64,000 nucleotides of DNA from Bradyrhizobium sp. LHD-71 (GCF_031157255.1 NZ_JAVIFX010000010.1:62001-126000); one strand, 5' to 3'. Shown: positions 19,931-28,548, counted from the first letter of the stretch. Program-made: numbers and translations. The notes: a model not told the origin generated them from the sequence alone.

Positions 19931-20800
19931 ATGGCAGATCTTGTTGGCAGCCATGCCGCAGCGATAACGCGCGCCTGTCCGGAATTGCATGCAGCACCGT
20001 TTCGGCTTCTCGCCGAAGGCTGGGATTCCACAGCGGTGGAGGTCGACGGCCGGCTCATCTTCAAGTTTCCCAAAAGCGAAGCTGCAGAGAAGGCGCTGCT
20101 CAGGGAAGCGTCGTTGCTCGCTGTGGTCCGCCCCCACGTGTCGATGCCGGTGCCCGAGATGCGCATCCATCATGGTCCGCCGGTCTTCTCGTGCCACACC
20201 AAGCTGCATGGCGAGCATCTCTTGACCGAGGGCTACCACAGGCTTCCGGAAACGGCCCGTGATCGTCTCGGTGTGGCGTTAGGCGGCTTCTACGCTGAAA
20301 TTCACCGATTGGAGAGGGAGCGGATGACGGCTGCGGGCGCACGCCCAATTGACGCCTGGCAATCTCCACAGGCCGTTCGCACGAAAGCGCTGCCCAAACT
20401 GGACCTCGACCTGCGTGATTATGCCGAAGGCATCGTCTCTGCTTTCGAACGACTGCCGCCTGATCCTTGCGGTACAACGTACGGCTTCTTTGACGGCCAC
20501 GGATGGAACATGGCGTTCGATCACGACCGGGCGAGGCTCAACGGAATTTATGATTTCGCAGACTCTGGCCTCGGACCGCTGCATCAGGAGTTCATTTATA
20601 CGAACTTCATATCCCCGGATCTCACCAGACGGGTCATCGACGCCTACGAGGCGAGCAGCGGCCGGAAGCTCGATCGCCCGCGCATCAGTATCCTGACCGG
20701 CTTTCATCGTCTTTCGGAGCTCGCCGCGCTGGCCGACGATCCGCAGCACGTCCCCGCAATGATCGGACATGTCGCAGCTTGGGCAGCGGCAGCGGAGTGA
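19931..20800 (+). CDS. Aminoglycoside phosphotransferase-fold (APH) small-molecule kinase-like protein
   Basis: A 289-residue protein of the APH/choline kinase-like fold. An N-lobe Lys (FKFPKS, Lys45) can bind ATP. The catalytic loop, normally His-x-Asp with Asn five residues later, reads FFDGHGWN: Asp188 and Asn193 are kept but the His is Phe. The metal-binding Asp208 lies in GIYDFADSG. The ATG at 19931 is chosen over a GTG nine bases upstream. Substrate unknown; similar proteins phosphorylate sugars, homoserine, or aminoglycosides, and resistance should not be assumed. Convergent with the next gene, six bases apart. Confidence 0.8.
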   Translation: MADLVGSHAAAITRACPELHAAPFRLLAEGWDSTAVEVDGRLIFKFPKSEAAEKALLREASLLAVVRPHVSMPVPEMRIHHGPPVFSCHTKLHGEHLLTEGYHRLPETARDRLGVALGGFYAEIHRLERERMTAAGARPIDAWQSPQAVRTKALPKLDLDLRDYAEGIVSAFERLPPDPCGTTYGFFDGHGWNMAFDHDRARLNGIYDFADSGLGPLHQEFIYTNFISPDLTRRVIDAYEASSGRKLDRPRISILTGFHRLSELAALADDPQHVPAMIGHVAAWAAAAE

Positions 20801-20806
20801 AGTTCC

Positions 20807-21733
20807 TCACGCTGCCTGCTTCGTCGCGGCGTGCGCGTGGTCGGCGATCGCGTCGATGATCTGCGGCCAGAGCGGAATCGGCATGGCGTGACCCATGCCT
20901 TCGATCATCAGGAGTTTTGCTCCGGGAATTGATCTGGCGGTGTCCACGCCCGCCTCAGGCCGCACCAGCGGGTCGGCGGCGCCATGGATCACAAGCGACG
21001 GCGCTCTCACGCTGGCGAGCGCCTTGTTGCGGGCGCCGGAGGCCAGAATGGCGCGGAATTGCCGGGCGACGCCGGCAGGGTTCAGCCCGCGTGCATAGCA
21101 TCGCTCGGCGCGCTCGCGGTCCTTGGCCTCGTCGAGCGGAAAGCGCCCGGCGCGCAGGATTTTCCAGTTCCGCGCAAACGTGGCGATGTATTGGTCCTTC
21201 GTTCTCGGAGGTGGCGACATCAACAACGCCATGGCCTCGCGTTTCGGTTGCGGCAGGCGCAGGTTGCCGGTGGTCGACATGATCGACGTCAGCGAGCTGA
21301 CCCGCTCCGGGTGATGGATGGCGACCTCCTGTGCGATCGCGCCGCCCATCGAGGCGCCGACCACATGGGCGGTTCGGATGCCAAGCGCATCCATCAGCCC
21401 GACCGTGTCGTCCGCCATGTCGCGCAGCGTGTAGGGTGCCCACGGAAGAATGCCGAAGAAGCGCAGCTTCAGGAATTCGGTGACGGTGATCCGTTTGCCG
21501 CCGCCGCCGGACATTTTCGTCGAATGGCCGATATCGCGGTTGTCGAAGCGGATGACGCGAAAGCCGCGCGAGGCAAGCTGCTGGCAAAACTCGTCGTCCC
21601 ACAGGACCATCTGCGCGCTAAGTCCCATGATCAGCAGCAGCGGCTCAGCGTCCGGCAAACCGAAGGTGTCGTAGCAGATCTCGATGCCGTTAGCCTTCGC
21701 CAGCTGCGGGGAAGAGTAGGGGACCTCGGTCAA
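20807..21733 (-). CDS. Alpha/beta hydrolase
   Basis: A 308-residue alpha/beta-hydrolase. The oxyanion region is LLLIMGLSAQM, the nucleophile elbow GASMGG puts Ser128 at the active site, and a late GMGHAMP supplies the catalytic His. An RFDNRDIGHS segment is typical of a group annotated as hydrolases or 3-oxoadipate enol-lactonase relatives. The start is a TTG at 21733, supported by AAAGGAC upstream. Likely cytoplasmic esterase or C-C hydrolase; substrate unknown. Divergent from the phasin gene, with the 36-bp palindrome in between. Confidence 0.87.
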   Translation of the reverse strand: MTEVPYSSPQLAKANGIEICYDTFGLPDAEPLLLIMGLSAQMVLWDDEFCQQLASRGFRVIRFDNRDIGHSTKMSGGGGKRITVTEFLKLRFFGILPWAPYTLRDMADDTVGLMDALGIRTAHVVGASMGGAIAQEVAIHHPERVSSLTSIMSTTGNLRLPQPKREAMALLMSPPPRTKDQYIATFARNWKILRAGRFPLDEAKDRERAERCYARGLNPAGVARQFRAILASGARNKALASVRAPSLVIHGAADPLVRPEAGVDTARSIPGAKLLMIEGMGHAMPIPLWPQIIDAIADHAHAATKQAA

Positions 21734-21846
21734 GGGATTGTCCTTTCGACACTGCTGGATGATGGCCGCGCAGTGTGGCGCAGCTGAGGGCCCTCGTTGA
21801 TCGCAGAGGACTGTCCGATGCGTAGTCGTCAGATCACGGGTTCGTG

Positions 21847-21899
21847 ATATTGCATCGCAACATTTATGTTGCGATGCAATATGGGACGTGTCATATAAG
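21847..21899. promoter_or_regulatory. Perfect 36-bp palindrome and promoter upstream of the phasin gene
   Basis: ATATTGCATCGCAACAT (21847-21863) and its exact inverse (21866-21882) are separated by two bases. Each arm contains an 11-bp palindrome TTGC-N3-GCAA (21850-21860 and 21869-21879). A -10-like TATAAG at 21894-21899 with TTGCGA at 21869-21874 as -35 (19-bp spacing) puts the right arm on the -35. PhaR, the repressor of phasin genes, is known to recognise CTGC-N3/4-GCAG-type sites in Paracoccus, so PhaR is the leading candidate; that is inference. Confidence 0.7.
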
Positions 21900-21963
21900 C
21901 TTCATCCCCGGGCCTTTCCGGACGGGGCGAGCCATAGCTCAAACCGAGGATGGAGAAGACCAG

Positions 21964-22440
21964 ATGACGACCAACCCTTACGAATTCACGTTCGACGCAG
22001 CCAGGCAGGCCTTCGCGTCAATGGCTGATGCTCTTAAGACCTTTCAGGTTCCGCAACCTGCCCGCGACTTCGTCAAGCGCGTAGCCCAGGACGCCGCGGC
22101 GCGCGCCGAGACAATTCATGCCGGCACAGAGAGGGCGACTGCCGCGATCGAGACCACGGTGACCGAGCAGGTCGATGAGACCGCGAAGATCAGCCGTAAC
22201 ATCCAGCAGGCGCTGCTTGAGGACGCGCAGGCGTTCTTTACCGGCGTCGACAAGCTGGCGTCCGCCCAGTCTCTTGGCGAGGCGTTTCAGGTCCAGAGCG
22301 ATATCGTGCGTGAGCGCATTGACGTCGTGATGGCGCGGACCCGCGCGACCGCCGACTACATCGGTGAGCGGTTTGCGACCAGCGCGAAAACGGCACAGGA
22401 GAACTTCTCCGAGGTCGTTTCGGCGAACAAGGCAGCCTGA
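21964..22440 (+). CDS. Phasin family protein
   Basis: A 158-residue phasin-type protein that coats polyhydroxyalkanoate granules. It is almost entirely amphipathic helix, rich in Ala, Gln, Glu and Thr, with no Cys, no signal and no membrane span. The phasin region starts at YEFTFDAARQAFASMADA and runs through a coiled stretch with SRNIQQALLEDAQAFFTGVDKL. The ATG at 21964 follows GGAGAA. It is monocistronic: a perfect palindrome lies upstream and a strong terminator downstream, consistent with an abundant, separately regulated protein. The PHA synthase genes are not in this window. Confidence 0.9.
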   Translation: MTTNPYEFTFDAARQAFASMADALKTFQVPQPARDFVKRVAQDAAARAETIHAGTERATAAIETTVTEQVDETAKISRNIQQALLEDAQAFFTGVDKLASAQSLGEAFQVQSDIVRERIDVVMARTRATADYIGERFATSAKTAQENFSEVVSANKAA

Positions 22441-22464
22441 CGGGGACTTCAAGGCTGCACGTGC

Positions 22465-22497
22465 GAAAGCCCGCTTGTCAAAGCGGGCTTTCTTTTT
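22465..22497 (+). terminator. Rho-independent terminator after the phasin gene
   Basis: GAAAGCCCGCTT (22465-22476) pairs perfectly with AAGCGGGCTTTC (22481-22492) around a GTCA loop and is followed by a T-rich tract. Confidence 0.9.
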
Positions 22498-22623
22498 GCG
22501 CTGCGGCGTCTATTTCCTAGTGAGCCGGATCTGACGTTCGGACCGGGATTGTCGCGAGTCCTGCGTTAAGGACGTCGAATTCAAGGCGCACTGGTGCGAG
22601 GTGCCGACAGCATTGGATATCCA

Positions 22624-23910
22624 ATGACGGGACAGCAACGGCTCGTGTCGGCCGGACAGGTGGATGCCGGGCGCGCTGCAGAGCTGCGCCGTGTGAAGGC
22701 CGTTGCGGCCGCGGTGCTCGTCGCGTGCCTCGTCGTCCTGGCATTTGCCAAGTTCATGGAGCCACGGCATGCGGCCTTCGGCTTTCTTGCGGCATTCGCG
22801 GAAGCCGCCGCGATCGGCGGGCTGGCCGACTGGTACGCCGTGGTCGCGCTGTTTCGCCGGCCGCTTGGCTTGCCGATCCCGCATACGGCGATCATCCCCG
22901 CCAACCAGCAGCGGATTGCCGAGAAGCTCGGCGAATTCGTCGAACGGCATTTTCTCGATGCTGCGCCGGTGGAGGCCAAACTCCGCAGCGTCGACTTTGC
23001 CTCGTTCGTTGCCGATTGGCTGGCGAACGAGAAACGAAGCGCCGAGCTCGCCCGTTTCGCCGTCAAACTTCTGCCGGATGCGGTCGACGCTGCCGAGAAC
23101 TCAGGACTGCGCGGATTTCTCGCGCAGCAAGTCGTCGGTCGGCTGCAGGCGCTGGATCTCGCGCCGCTCGTGCGCGGCACGCTGCGCTCGTTCGTGCGCA
23201 ACGGTCGCCACCGCTCGCTGCTCGACGACCTCCTGCTCGCGATCCACAACGCGATCAACGAACCGCAGATGCTCGCTGCCATCCGTGCGAAGATACGTGA
23301 CGAGCTGCCGACCATTCTGCGCTTCTATCGCGCCGATGCCTACGTCATGAAGAAGGTTGCCGCTTCGGCAACGGCGTTCTTCGAAGATGTGCGGACTCAT
23401 CCCAATCATCCATTCCGCGGCGAGTTCGAGCGCCTGGTTTTGTCATTCGTCGACAAGCTCGAGAAGGATCCGCTTTACGCGGGCAAGATTGATGACTTGA
23501 AACGCGAGCTGCTCGCGCGGCCGGAGATCGGCCGGCTGGTGCAAGACTTGTGGTCGGGCGTCCGCGATTTCGTTCAGAAGAATGCGTCCGGCGAGAGCGA
23601 CGTGCTGCAGCGACACCTGGCCGACGCCTTTGCCGGGCTCGGCCGGCAACTCGCCGGCGATGCCGACATGCGCGCGGAGATCAACCAGGGCATGGTGGTG
23701 GTGCTGCGTTCCTTCATCGCCGAGCAGAAGAGCGGGGTGTCGAGCTTCATTGCCGATCAGGTGAAGGCGTGGGACATGCGCCAGCTCATCACGCTGATCG
23801 AGACCAACATCGGCAAGGACCTGCAATACATCCGCTTCAACGGTACCCTGATCGGCGGTCTCGCGGGGCTGACCCTCCACGCGGTGGAAGCCCTGATCCG
23901 GGCGATGTGA
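22624..23910 (+). CDS. DUF445 family membrane protein
   Basis: A 428-residue protein (ATG at 22624; a GTG at 22594 would add ten residues). A hydrophobic helix near residues 26-45 is followed by the DUF445 hallmark GGLADWYAVVALFRRPLGLPIPHTAIIP, then a long helical, probably coiled-coil soluble part, and a C-terminal hydrophobic segment (TLIGGLAGLTLHAVEALI). The family (YjiN/YheB-like) is membrane anchored and of unknown function. The start codon sits inside the perfect palindrome CATTGGATATCCAATG (22611-22626). It is convergent with the acyl-CoA ligase, 13 bases apart. Confidence 0.85.
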   Translation: MTGQQRLVSAGQVDAGRAAELRRVKAVAAAVLVACLVVLAFAKFMEPRHAAFGFLAAFAEAAAIGGLADWYAVVALFRRPLGLPIPHTAIIPANQQRIAEKLGEFVERHFLDAAPVEAKLRSVDFASFVADWLANEKRSAELARFAVKLLPDAVDAAENSGLRGFLAQQVVGRLQALDLAPLVRGTLRSFVRNGRHRSLLDDLLLAIHNAINEPQMLAAIRAKIRDELPTILRFYRADAYVMKKVAASATAFFEDVRTHPNHPFRGEFERLVLSFVDKLEKDPLYAGKIDDLKRELLARPEIGRLVQDLWSGVRDFVQKNASGESDVLQRHLADAFAGLGRQLAGDADMRAEINQGMVVVLRSFIAEQKSGVSSFIADQVKAWDMRQLITLIETNIGKDLQYIRFNGTLIGGLAGLTLHAVEALIRAM

Positions 23911-23923
23911 GTGGTCGCAGTGT

Positions 23924-25450
23924 TCAACCGAGCCCGAGCTTTTCGGCAAGGCCTATGCGTTGCAGCTTGCCGGTGGCGCCGAGCGGAATCTGTTCCAGGA
24001 ACACGATCTTGCGCGGCACCTTGAACGCTGCGAGCCGCTGCGCGCAGAAATCGCGCAGCTCCTTCTCGTTTGGCTTCGCGCCGTCGCGCAGCACGATCGC
24101 GGCGGCGACTTCCTCGCCGAGCTTCTCGTGCGGCATGGCGAACACGACGACCTGCTGGACGGCCGGATGATCCATCAGCACCTCATCGACCTCGCGCGGT
24201 GAAATCTTCTCGCCGCCGCGGTTGATGATCTCCTTCAGCCGCCCCGTCAGGCTGATGTAGCGATCGTCATCCATCGTGCCTTGATCGCCTGTACGGAACC
24301 AGCCGTTGGTGAAGGCAGACGCGTTGGCGGCCGGATTGTTCTCGTAGCCGCGGGTGACGTTGTCGCCACGGATGACGATCTCGCCGATCTCGCCGGGCTT
24401 CAGCAACTCGCCATTCTCGCCCATGATGGCGACTTCCGGTCCCGCGGCGAGCCCGACGGCGCCGGGCTTGCGGGCGCCCTTAAGCGGATTGGACGCCATC
24501 TGATGCGACGCCTCGGTCATTCCATAGGATTCGATCAGCGGAGCGCCGAACGTGCTTTCGACCTCTGCGATCACCTGCGGCGGCATCGACGATGAGGACG
24601 AGCGCACGAAGCGGAGCGGGTGGCGCGCGATGATCTCCTTGTTGCCGCCGGCGCGCGTCAGGATCGCCTGGTGCATTGTCGGCACGGCCGTGTACCAGGT
24701 GGGCGCCGCCTCATCCATCCACGCAAAGAACCGCAGTGCATTGAAGCCCGGCGTGCAGAACACACGGCCGCTCGCGGACAACGGCGCGAGCACGCCGGCC
24801 ATCAGCCCGTGAATGTGAAACAGCGGCATGATGTTGAGGCCGCAATCCTTAGGCCCGAAGGCGAGCGTCTCGGCGATGTTGCCGGCCGAGACGCTGACAT
24901 TGCGCTGGGACAGCGGCACGATCTTCGGCCGCGATGTGGTGCCCGAGGTGTGCAGGATCAGCGCGACGTCGTCCGCCTCGGCATAGCCTTTCACGCAATC
25001 GCCGCCTGCGGCCTCACAGGTGAGCGAGAAGGCGCCGGCGCCCTTGGCGTGGTCCGGCTGCAGTACGATGAGCTTCATGCCAAGCTTGCCGGCGACTGCG
25101 ATCGCCGGCGAGTTGCTGCCGGCCTCCACGACCAGCGCCTTCGCTTTCACGTCCGACATGTAGAACTCGAACTCGTCGGCCTTATAGGTCGGGTTCAAGG
25201 GCGCAGCGGTCGCAGCCGAGGCGATGCCGATGAAGGCGGTCGCCATGTCGGGACCGTTCGGCAGCACGATCGCAACGCGGTCATTACGGCCGACGCCGAA
25301 ACCGTTGAGCGCGGCGACCGTTCTGTCGACCAGCGCGCGCAGGCCGCCATAGCTCAGGGGCGCTGTATCGGGCGCAGTGACTGCCGGCGCACCATCGGCG
25401 CCGGTCGACATCAACTGGCGAAGGGTCGAGCTTCTGGACATGGTGTTCAT
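23924..25450 (-). CDS. AMP-forming acyl-CoA ligase, oxalyl-CoA synthetase (AAE3/Pcs60)-like
   Basis: A 508-residue adenylate-forming enzyme. The P-loop LILHTSGTTSRPKIVPLS lies near residue 168; note Ile where most have Gly after Lys. PLFHIHGLMAG, TWYTAVPTMHQ, ESYGMTEASHQMASNPL, GRLKEIINRGGEKISP and the terminal ATGKLQR Lys follow. From memory the HGLMAG, TWYTAVPT and TEASHQMASNP segments match plant AAE3 and yeast Pcs60, which make oxalyl-CoA, more closely than fatty-acid ligases. Oxalate is therefore the leading substrate. The downstream end is convergent with DUF445; the ketopantoate-reductase-like gene lies 21 bases upstream on the same strand. Confidence 0.82.
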   Translation of the reverse strand: MNTMSRSSTLRQLMSTGADGAPAVTAPDTAPLSYGGLRALVDRTVAALNGFGVGRNDRVAIVLPNGPDMATAFIGIASAATAAPLNPTYKADEFEFYMSDVKAKALVVEAGSNSPAIAVAGKLGMKLIVLQPDHAKGAGAFSLTCEAAGGDCVKGYAEADDVALILHTSGTTSRPKIVPLSQRNVSVSAGNIAETLAFGPKDCGLNIMPLFHIHGLMAGVLAPLSASGRVFCTPGFNALRFFAWMDEAAPTWYTAVPTMHQAILTRAGGNKEIIARHPLRFVRSSSSSMPPQVIAEVESTFGAPLIESYGMTEASHQMASNPLKGARKPGAVGLAAGPEVAIMGENGELLKPGEIGEIVIRGDNVTRGYENNPAANASAFTNGWFRTGDQGTMDDDRYISLTGRLKEIINRGGEKISPREVDEVLMDHPAVQQVVVFAMPHEKLGEEVAAAIVLRDGAKPNEKELRDFCAQRLAAFKVPRKIVFLEQIPLGATGKLQRIGLAEKLGLG

Positions 25451-25471
25451 CTCATTGGAAAGGGCGCAGGC

Positions 25472-26476
25472 TTAAGTCGAGGCAACGCGCAACCGGCCAT
25501 GCTGGTCGGACAATGTCTTGCTCAGCAGCTTGACCAGCGCGTAGGTCGTGTCGAGATGCGGCGTCGGCACATCGACGATGCGCCCGAGCTCGATCACCGA
25601 GCCGATGAGCGCGTCGGCTTCGACCGGCCGGCCAGCCTCGATGTCTTGCAGCATCGAGGTTTTGTGCGGGCCGACGGCTTCGCCGCCGGCAATGCGCTTC
25701 TCGATCGGGATGCGGAAGCGGATGCCGAGCGCTTCGCCGACTGCCTGTGCTTCGCGCATCATGTCGGCGACAAGGCCTCGCGTCAGCGGATAGCGGCAAA
25801 GATCTTCAAGAGTCGCATGCGTCAGTGCGCTGACCGGGTTGAAGCTGAGATTGCCCCACAGTTTGGTCCACAATTCCGCGCGGATGTCCGAGACGACCGG
25901 CGCCTTGAAGCCGGCCTTCGTCAGGGCTTGCGATACCAGCTTGACGCGCGCGGTCTCATTGTTGTCGATCTCCGAAAGCGAGAAGCGGTTGCCTTCGATG
26001 TGCTTGATGACGCCAGGCGTGATGATTTCAGCGGCGGGATAGACGACCGAGCCGAGCACGCGCTCGACCGGCAGGTTGGCTGCAACCACGCCGCCCGGAT
26101 CGACGCTGTCGAGTTTCCGCCCCTCATAAGGACCGCCGTGCTTGAAGAAGTACCACCACGGGATGCCGTTCTGAGCGGTCAGCACCATGGTCTCAGATGT
26201 GTAAAGCTGCTTGAGGTCGGAGACGACGGCTGCGACCTGATGCGCCTTCATGCCGAGGATCACGAGATCCTGCTCTCCGGCCTCCGCGATTTTGTCGGTT
26301 GCCGCAACGCGAGCGACGATCTCGCTGCCGTTCTCCTCGATGAGTTTCAGCCCGTTGGCTTTGATTGCGGCGAGATGCGGACCGCGCGCGATTACACTGA
26401 CCTCTTCGCCTGCCTGCTGCAGCCTCGCTGCAAGCAGTCCGCCGATCGCGCCCGCGCCGACAACGCAAATTCTCAT
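25472..26476 (-). CDS. 2-dehydropantoate 2-reductase (ketopantoate reductase) family protein
   Basis: A 334-residue NAD(P)-dependent reductase. The N-terminal MRICVVGAGAIGGLLAARL is the coenzyme-binding motif; AQNGIPWWYF and a C-terminal helical domain with KLWGNLSFNPVSALT (Lys and Asn of the active site) fit the ApbA/PanE family. True PanE makes pantoate for CoA synthesis. The next gene in the operon encodes a CoA ligase, so either CoA supply or reduction of another 2-oxo acid is possible. Family members in such contexts often act outside pantothenate synthesis, so no gene symbol is given. Confidence 0.88.
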   Translation of the reverse strand: MRICVVGAGAIGGLLAARLQQAGEEVSVIARGPHLAAIKANGLKLIEENGSEIVARVAATDKIAEAGEQDLVILGMKAHQVAAVVSDLKQLYTSETMVLTAQNGIPWWYFFKHGGPYEGRKLDSVDPGGVVAANLPVERVLGSVVYPAAEIITPGVIKHIEGNRFSLSEIDNNETARVKLVSQALTKAGFKAPVVSDIRAELWTKLWGNLSFNPVSALTHATLEDLCRYPLTRGLVADMMREAQAVGEALGIRFRIPIEKRIAGGEAVGPHKTSMLQDIEAGRPVEADALIGSVIELGRIVDVPTPHLDTTYALVKLLSKTLSDQHGRLRVAST

Positions 26477-26634
26477 AAGCTGTCCTCATCGCCTGCCAAG
26501 AACTCAAGGTTCACGGTCGGCCTGCGCCCTTCAATCAAAGATCGGCGGTTGCTTCAAGGTTGACAACGCCCCTATAGATGCATCGCTGCCCGCCCGCTGG
26601 GGGGCGTTGCACAAGTTATGATCGGACATGGCTC

Positions 26635-27486
26635 ATGCCTGAAGCATCCATCTCGCCCGGGAAACCCGCCGTCTGGACGCCGGTTCCGATACCCGAGCAG
26701 GTGCCGGTCAAGGAAGGCATCGCCAAGCTTCCCGGCACGTCGCTCTGGTACTGGGACACGGGAGGGGATGGCGACGCGGTCGTCCTGTTGCACGCCGCCT
26801 CCGGAAGCGGGGCGTTCTGGGGCTATCAGCAGCCGGTGCTCGCCAAAGCCGGTTTCCGTGTCATCAGCTACTCCCGACGGGGCTACCTGAAATCCGATCC
26901 CGGTGATCGGAACGATCCGGGTGTTGCCTCCGAAGACCTGCAGAACCTGCTCGGGTTTCTCGGCGTCGGCAAGTTTCACGTCATCGGTCTTGCGGCGGGC
27001 GGCATCGTCGCGACCGATTATGCGCTCTCGTATCCAGAGCGGCTGAAGAGCCTCACGCTTGTTTCGACGATCATGGGTGTGACCGACAAGAGCTACCTGG
27101 ATCTCTGCAACATCTTCCGCCCGGCGTTCTTTGCCCAGTTGCCGAAGGATTTCCAGGAGCTGAGCCCGAGCTACCGCGCCGGCAACCCGGAAGGAGCGGC
27201 AGCGTGGGCTGCACTGGCAAAGACGTCGATGATCGGCGAGCGCCTCAATCAGAAGAACGCCAACGTCATCACATGGGATAAGGTGGAGGCGATCAAGGTT
27301 CCGACGTTGTTGATGACCGGCGACTCCGATCTCTGGACACCACCGTCGGTCCTGCGCCTTCAGGCGAGCCATCTGACGCACGCAGAGGTCAAGGTCATCA
27401 AGGAGGCGGGCCATGCGCCAAGCTGGGAGCAGCCGGAAGACTTCAATGCGGCGCTGCTGGATTTCGTTCGCCGGAATGCGACCTGA
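26635..27486 (+). CDS. Alpha/beta-hydrolase-fold protein lacking the nucleophile Ser
   Basis: A 283-residue alpha/beta-hydrolase-fold protein (ATG 26635; 19 more residues if read from 26578). The nucleophile elbow, normally G-x-S-x-G, reads GLAAG, so Ala120 (codon 26992-26994, GCG) replaces the Ser. The acid-bearing GDSDLWTPPS and the His segment AGHAPSWEQPEDF are intact. The oxyanion region reads LLHAASGSGAFW rather than HG-type. Ser-independent members exist (cofactor-free dioxygenases, lyases, or regulatory folds), so it may not be an esterase. Located between the panE-like gene (divergent) and the Liv operon. Confidence 0.8.
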   Translation: MPEASISPGKPAVWTPVPIPEQVPVKEGIAKLPGTSLWYWDTGGDGDAVVLLHAASGSGAFWGYQQPVLAKAGFRVISYSRRGYLKSDPGDRNDPGVASEDLQNLLGFLGVGKFHVIGLAAGGIVATDYALSYPERLKSLTLVSTIMGVTDKSYLDLCNIFRPAFFAQLPKDFQELSPSYRAGNPEGAAAWAALAKTSMIGERLNQKNANVITWDKVEAIKVPTLLMTGDSDLWTPPSVLRLQASHLTHAEVKVIKEAGHAPSWEQPEDFNAALLDFVRRNAT

Positions 27487-27660
27487 GTCATAATTAAGAC
27501 AAGACCGGCGCTCGCGGCAAAGTGCGACAGCCTACAAAGGCGGCTTGCTGAATTTCCCCAAACATGCCCTTATGACAGGCAGGAAACGCTTACTCCGGCG
27601 CGCACGAGACGATCGCAAAAGATCGCAGGACGCGCGACCGGAAAGGGGGAACGTGCAGGC

Positions 27661-28536
27661 ATGCTGGATTTCATTCAGCAGCTCGTGAGCGGCGTCGCGC
27701 TGGGCTGTATCTATGGGCTGATCGCGCTCGGCTTTGTGCTCATCTACAAGACAACGGAAGTCGTCAATTTCGCCCAGGGCGAGCTTCTGATGCTGGGCGG
27801 CTTCTTCGCCTTCACCTTCATCGCGCTGCTCGGCCTGAACTACTGGATCGGTTTTGCGCTTGCGGTGGTCTGCATGGCCGCATTCGGCGCGGCCAGTGAG
27901 CGCTTTGTCCTGCGACCGGTCCTGGGAAGCCCGCAATTTTCGATTGTCATGGCAACAGTCGGTCTCGGCTTCTTCCTGCGGTCGGTCGCCGGCATGATCT
28001 GGGGAACGGACGATCTGAAGATCGATACGCCGTTCTCCACTGGCGTCCTGCGGATCGGTGATCTGGTGCTGGCGCATGACAAGCTGTCGGTAATCGTCGC
28101 GACCGCCATTCTTTGCATCGCACTCTACCTGTTCTTCACCAAGACCCAGCTTGGAACGGCGATGCGCGCAACCTCGGAGAATATGCTGGCGGCGTATTAC
28201 ATGGGCATCCCGGTGAAAACCGTGGTGTCCTTGACCTGGGCGATCAGTGCGGCAGTCGCTGCCTGCGCCGGCGTGCTGCTCGCGCCGATCACCTTCATTC
28301 ACTCGAATGTCGGCCTGGTTCTGGCGCTGAAGGCTTTTCCTGCCGCGGTTCTCGGTGGCTTCGGCAGCATTCCGGGCGCAGTGGTCGGCGGCATCATTAT
28401 CGGCGTGATTGAAAACATGGCCGGCTTCTACCTGGCGCAAGGTTGGAAAGACGTGGCACCGCACATCGTGCTGCTGACGATGTTGCTTCTGAAGCCGGAA
28501 GGCCTGTTCGGCCATATCGGCCGCAAGAAGGTTTAA
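27661..28536 (+). CDS. Branched-chain amino-acid-type ABC permease (LivH-like)
   Basis: A 291-residue permease with about eight spans, beginning MLDFIQQLVSGVALGCIYGLIALGF-type sequence. The conserved VVNFAQGELLMLGGFFAF lies near residue 34 and ATSENMLAAYYMGI around 170. GGAAAGGGGGAA precedes the ATG. First gene of a seven-gene co-directional block: livH, livM, livG, livF, acyl-CoA ligase and two receptors. The 174-base gap before it probably carries the promoter; I could not assign -35/-10 boxes with confidence. Confidence 0.92.
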   Translation: MLDFIQQLVSGVALGCIYGLIALGFVLIYKTTEVVNFAQGELLMLGGFFAFTFIALLGLNYWIGFALAVVCMAAFGAASERFVLRPVLGSPQFSIVMATVGLGFFLRSVAGMIWGTDDLKIDTPFSTGVLRIGDLVLAHDKLSVIVATAILCIALYLFFTKTQLGTAMRATSENMLAAYYMGIPVKTVVSLTWAISAAVAACAGVLLAPITFIHSNVGLVLALKAFPAAVLGGFGSIPGAVVGGIIIGVIENMAGFYLAQGWKDVAPHIVLLTMLLLKPEGLFGHIGRKKV

Positions 28537-28548
28537 GGGACGTCCGTC

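Noticed and set aside
19931-20800. Naming the APH-like gene an antibiotic-resistance gene
   Set aside because: The fold is shared by many metabolic kinases and the catalytic loop is altered; resistance is not supported.
24620-26563. 647-codon open frame on the plus strand across the acyl-CoA ligase and ketopantoate-reductase-like genes
   Set aside because: It is antisense to two clear genes, its translation is Arg/His/Asp-rich without family features, and no ribosome site precedes it; a typical shadow in high-GC DNA.
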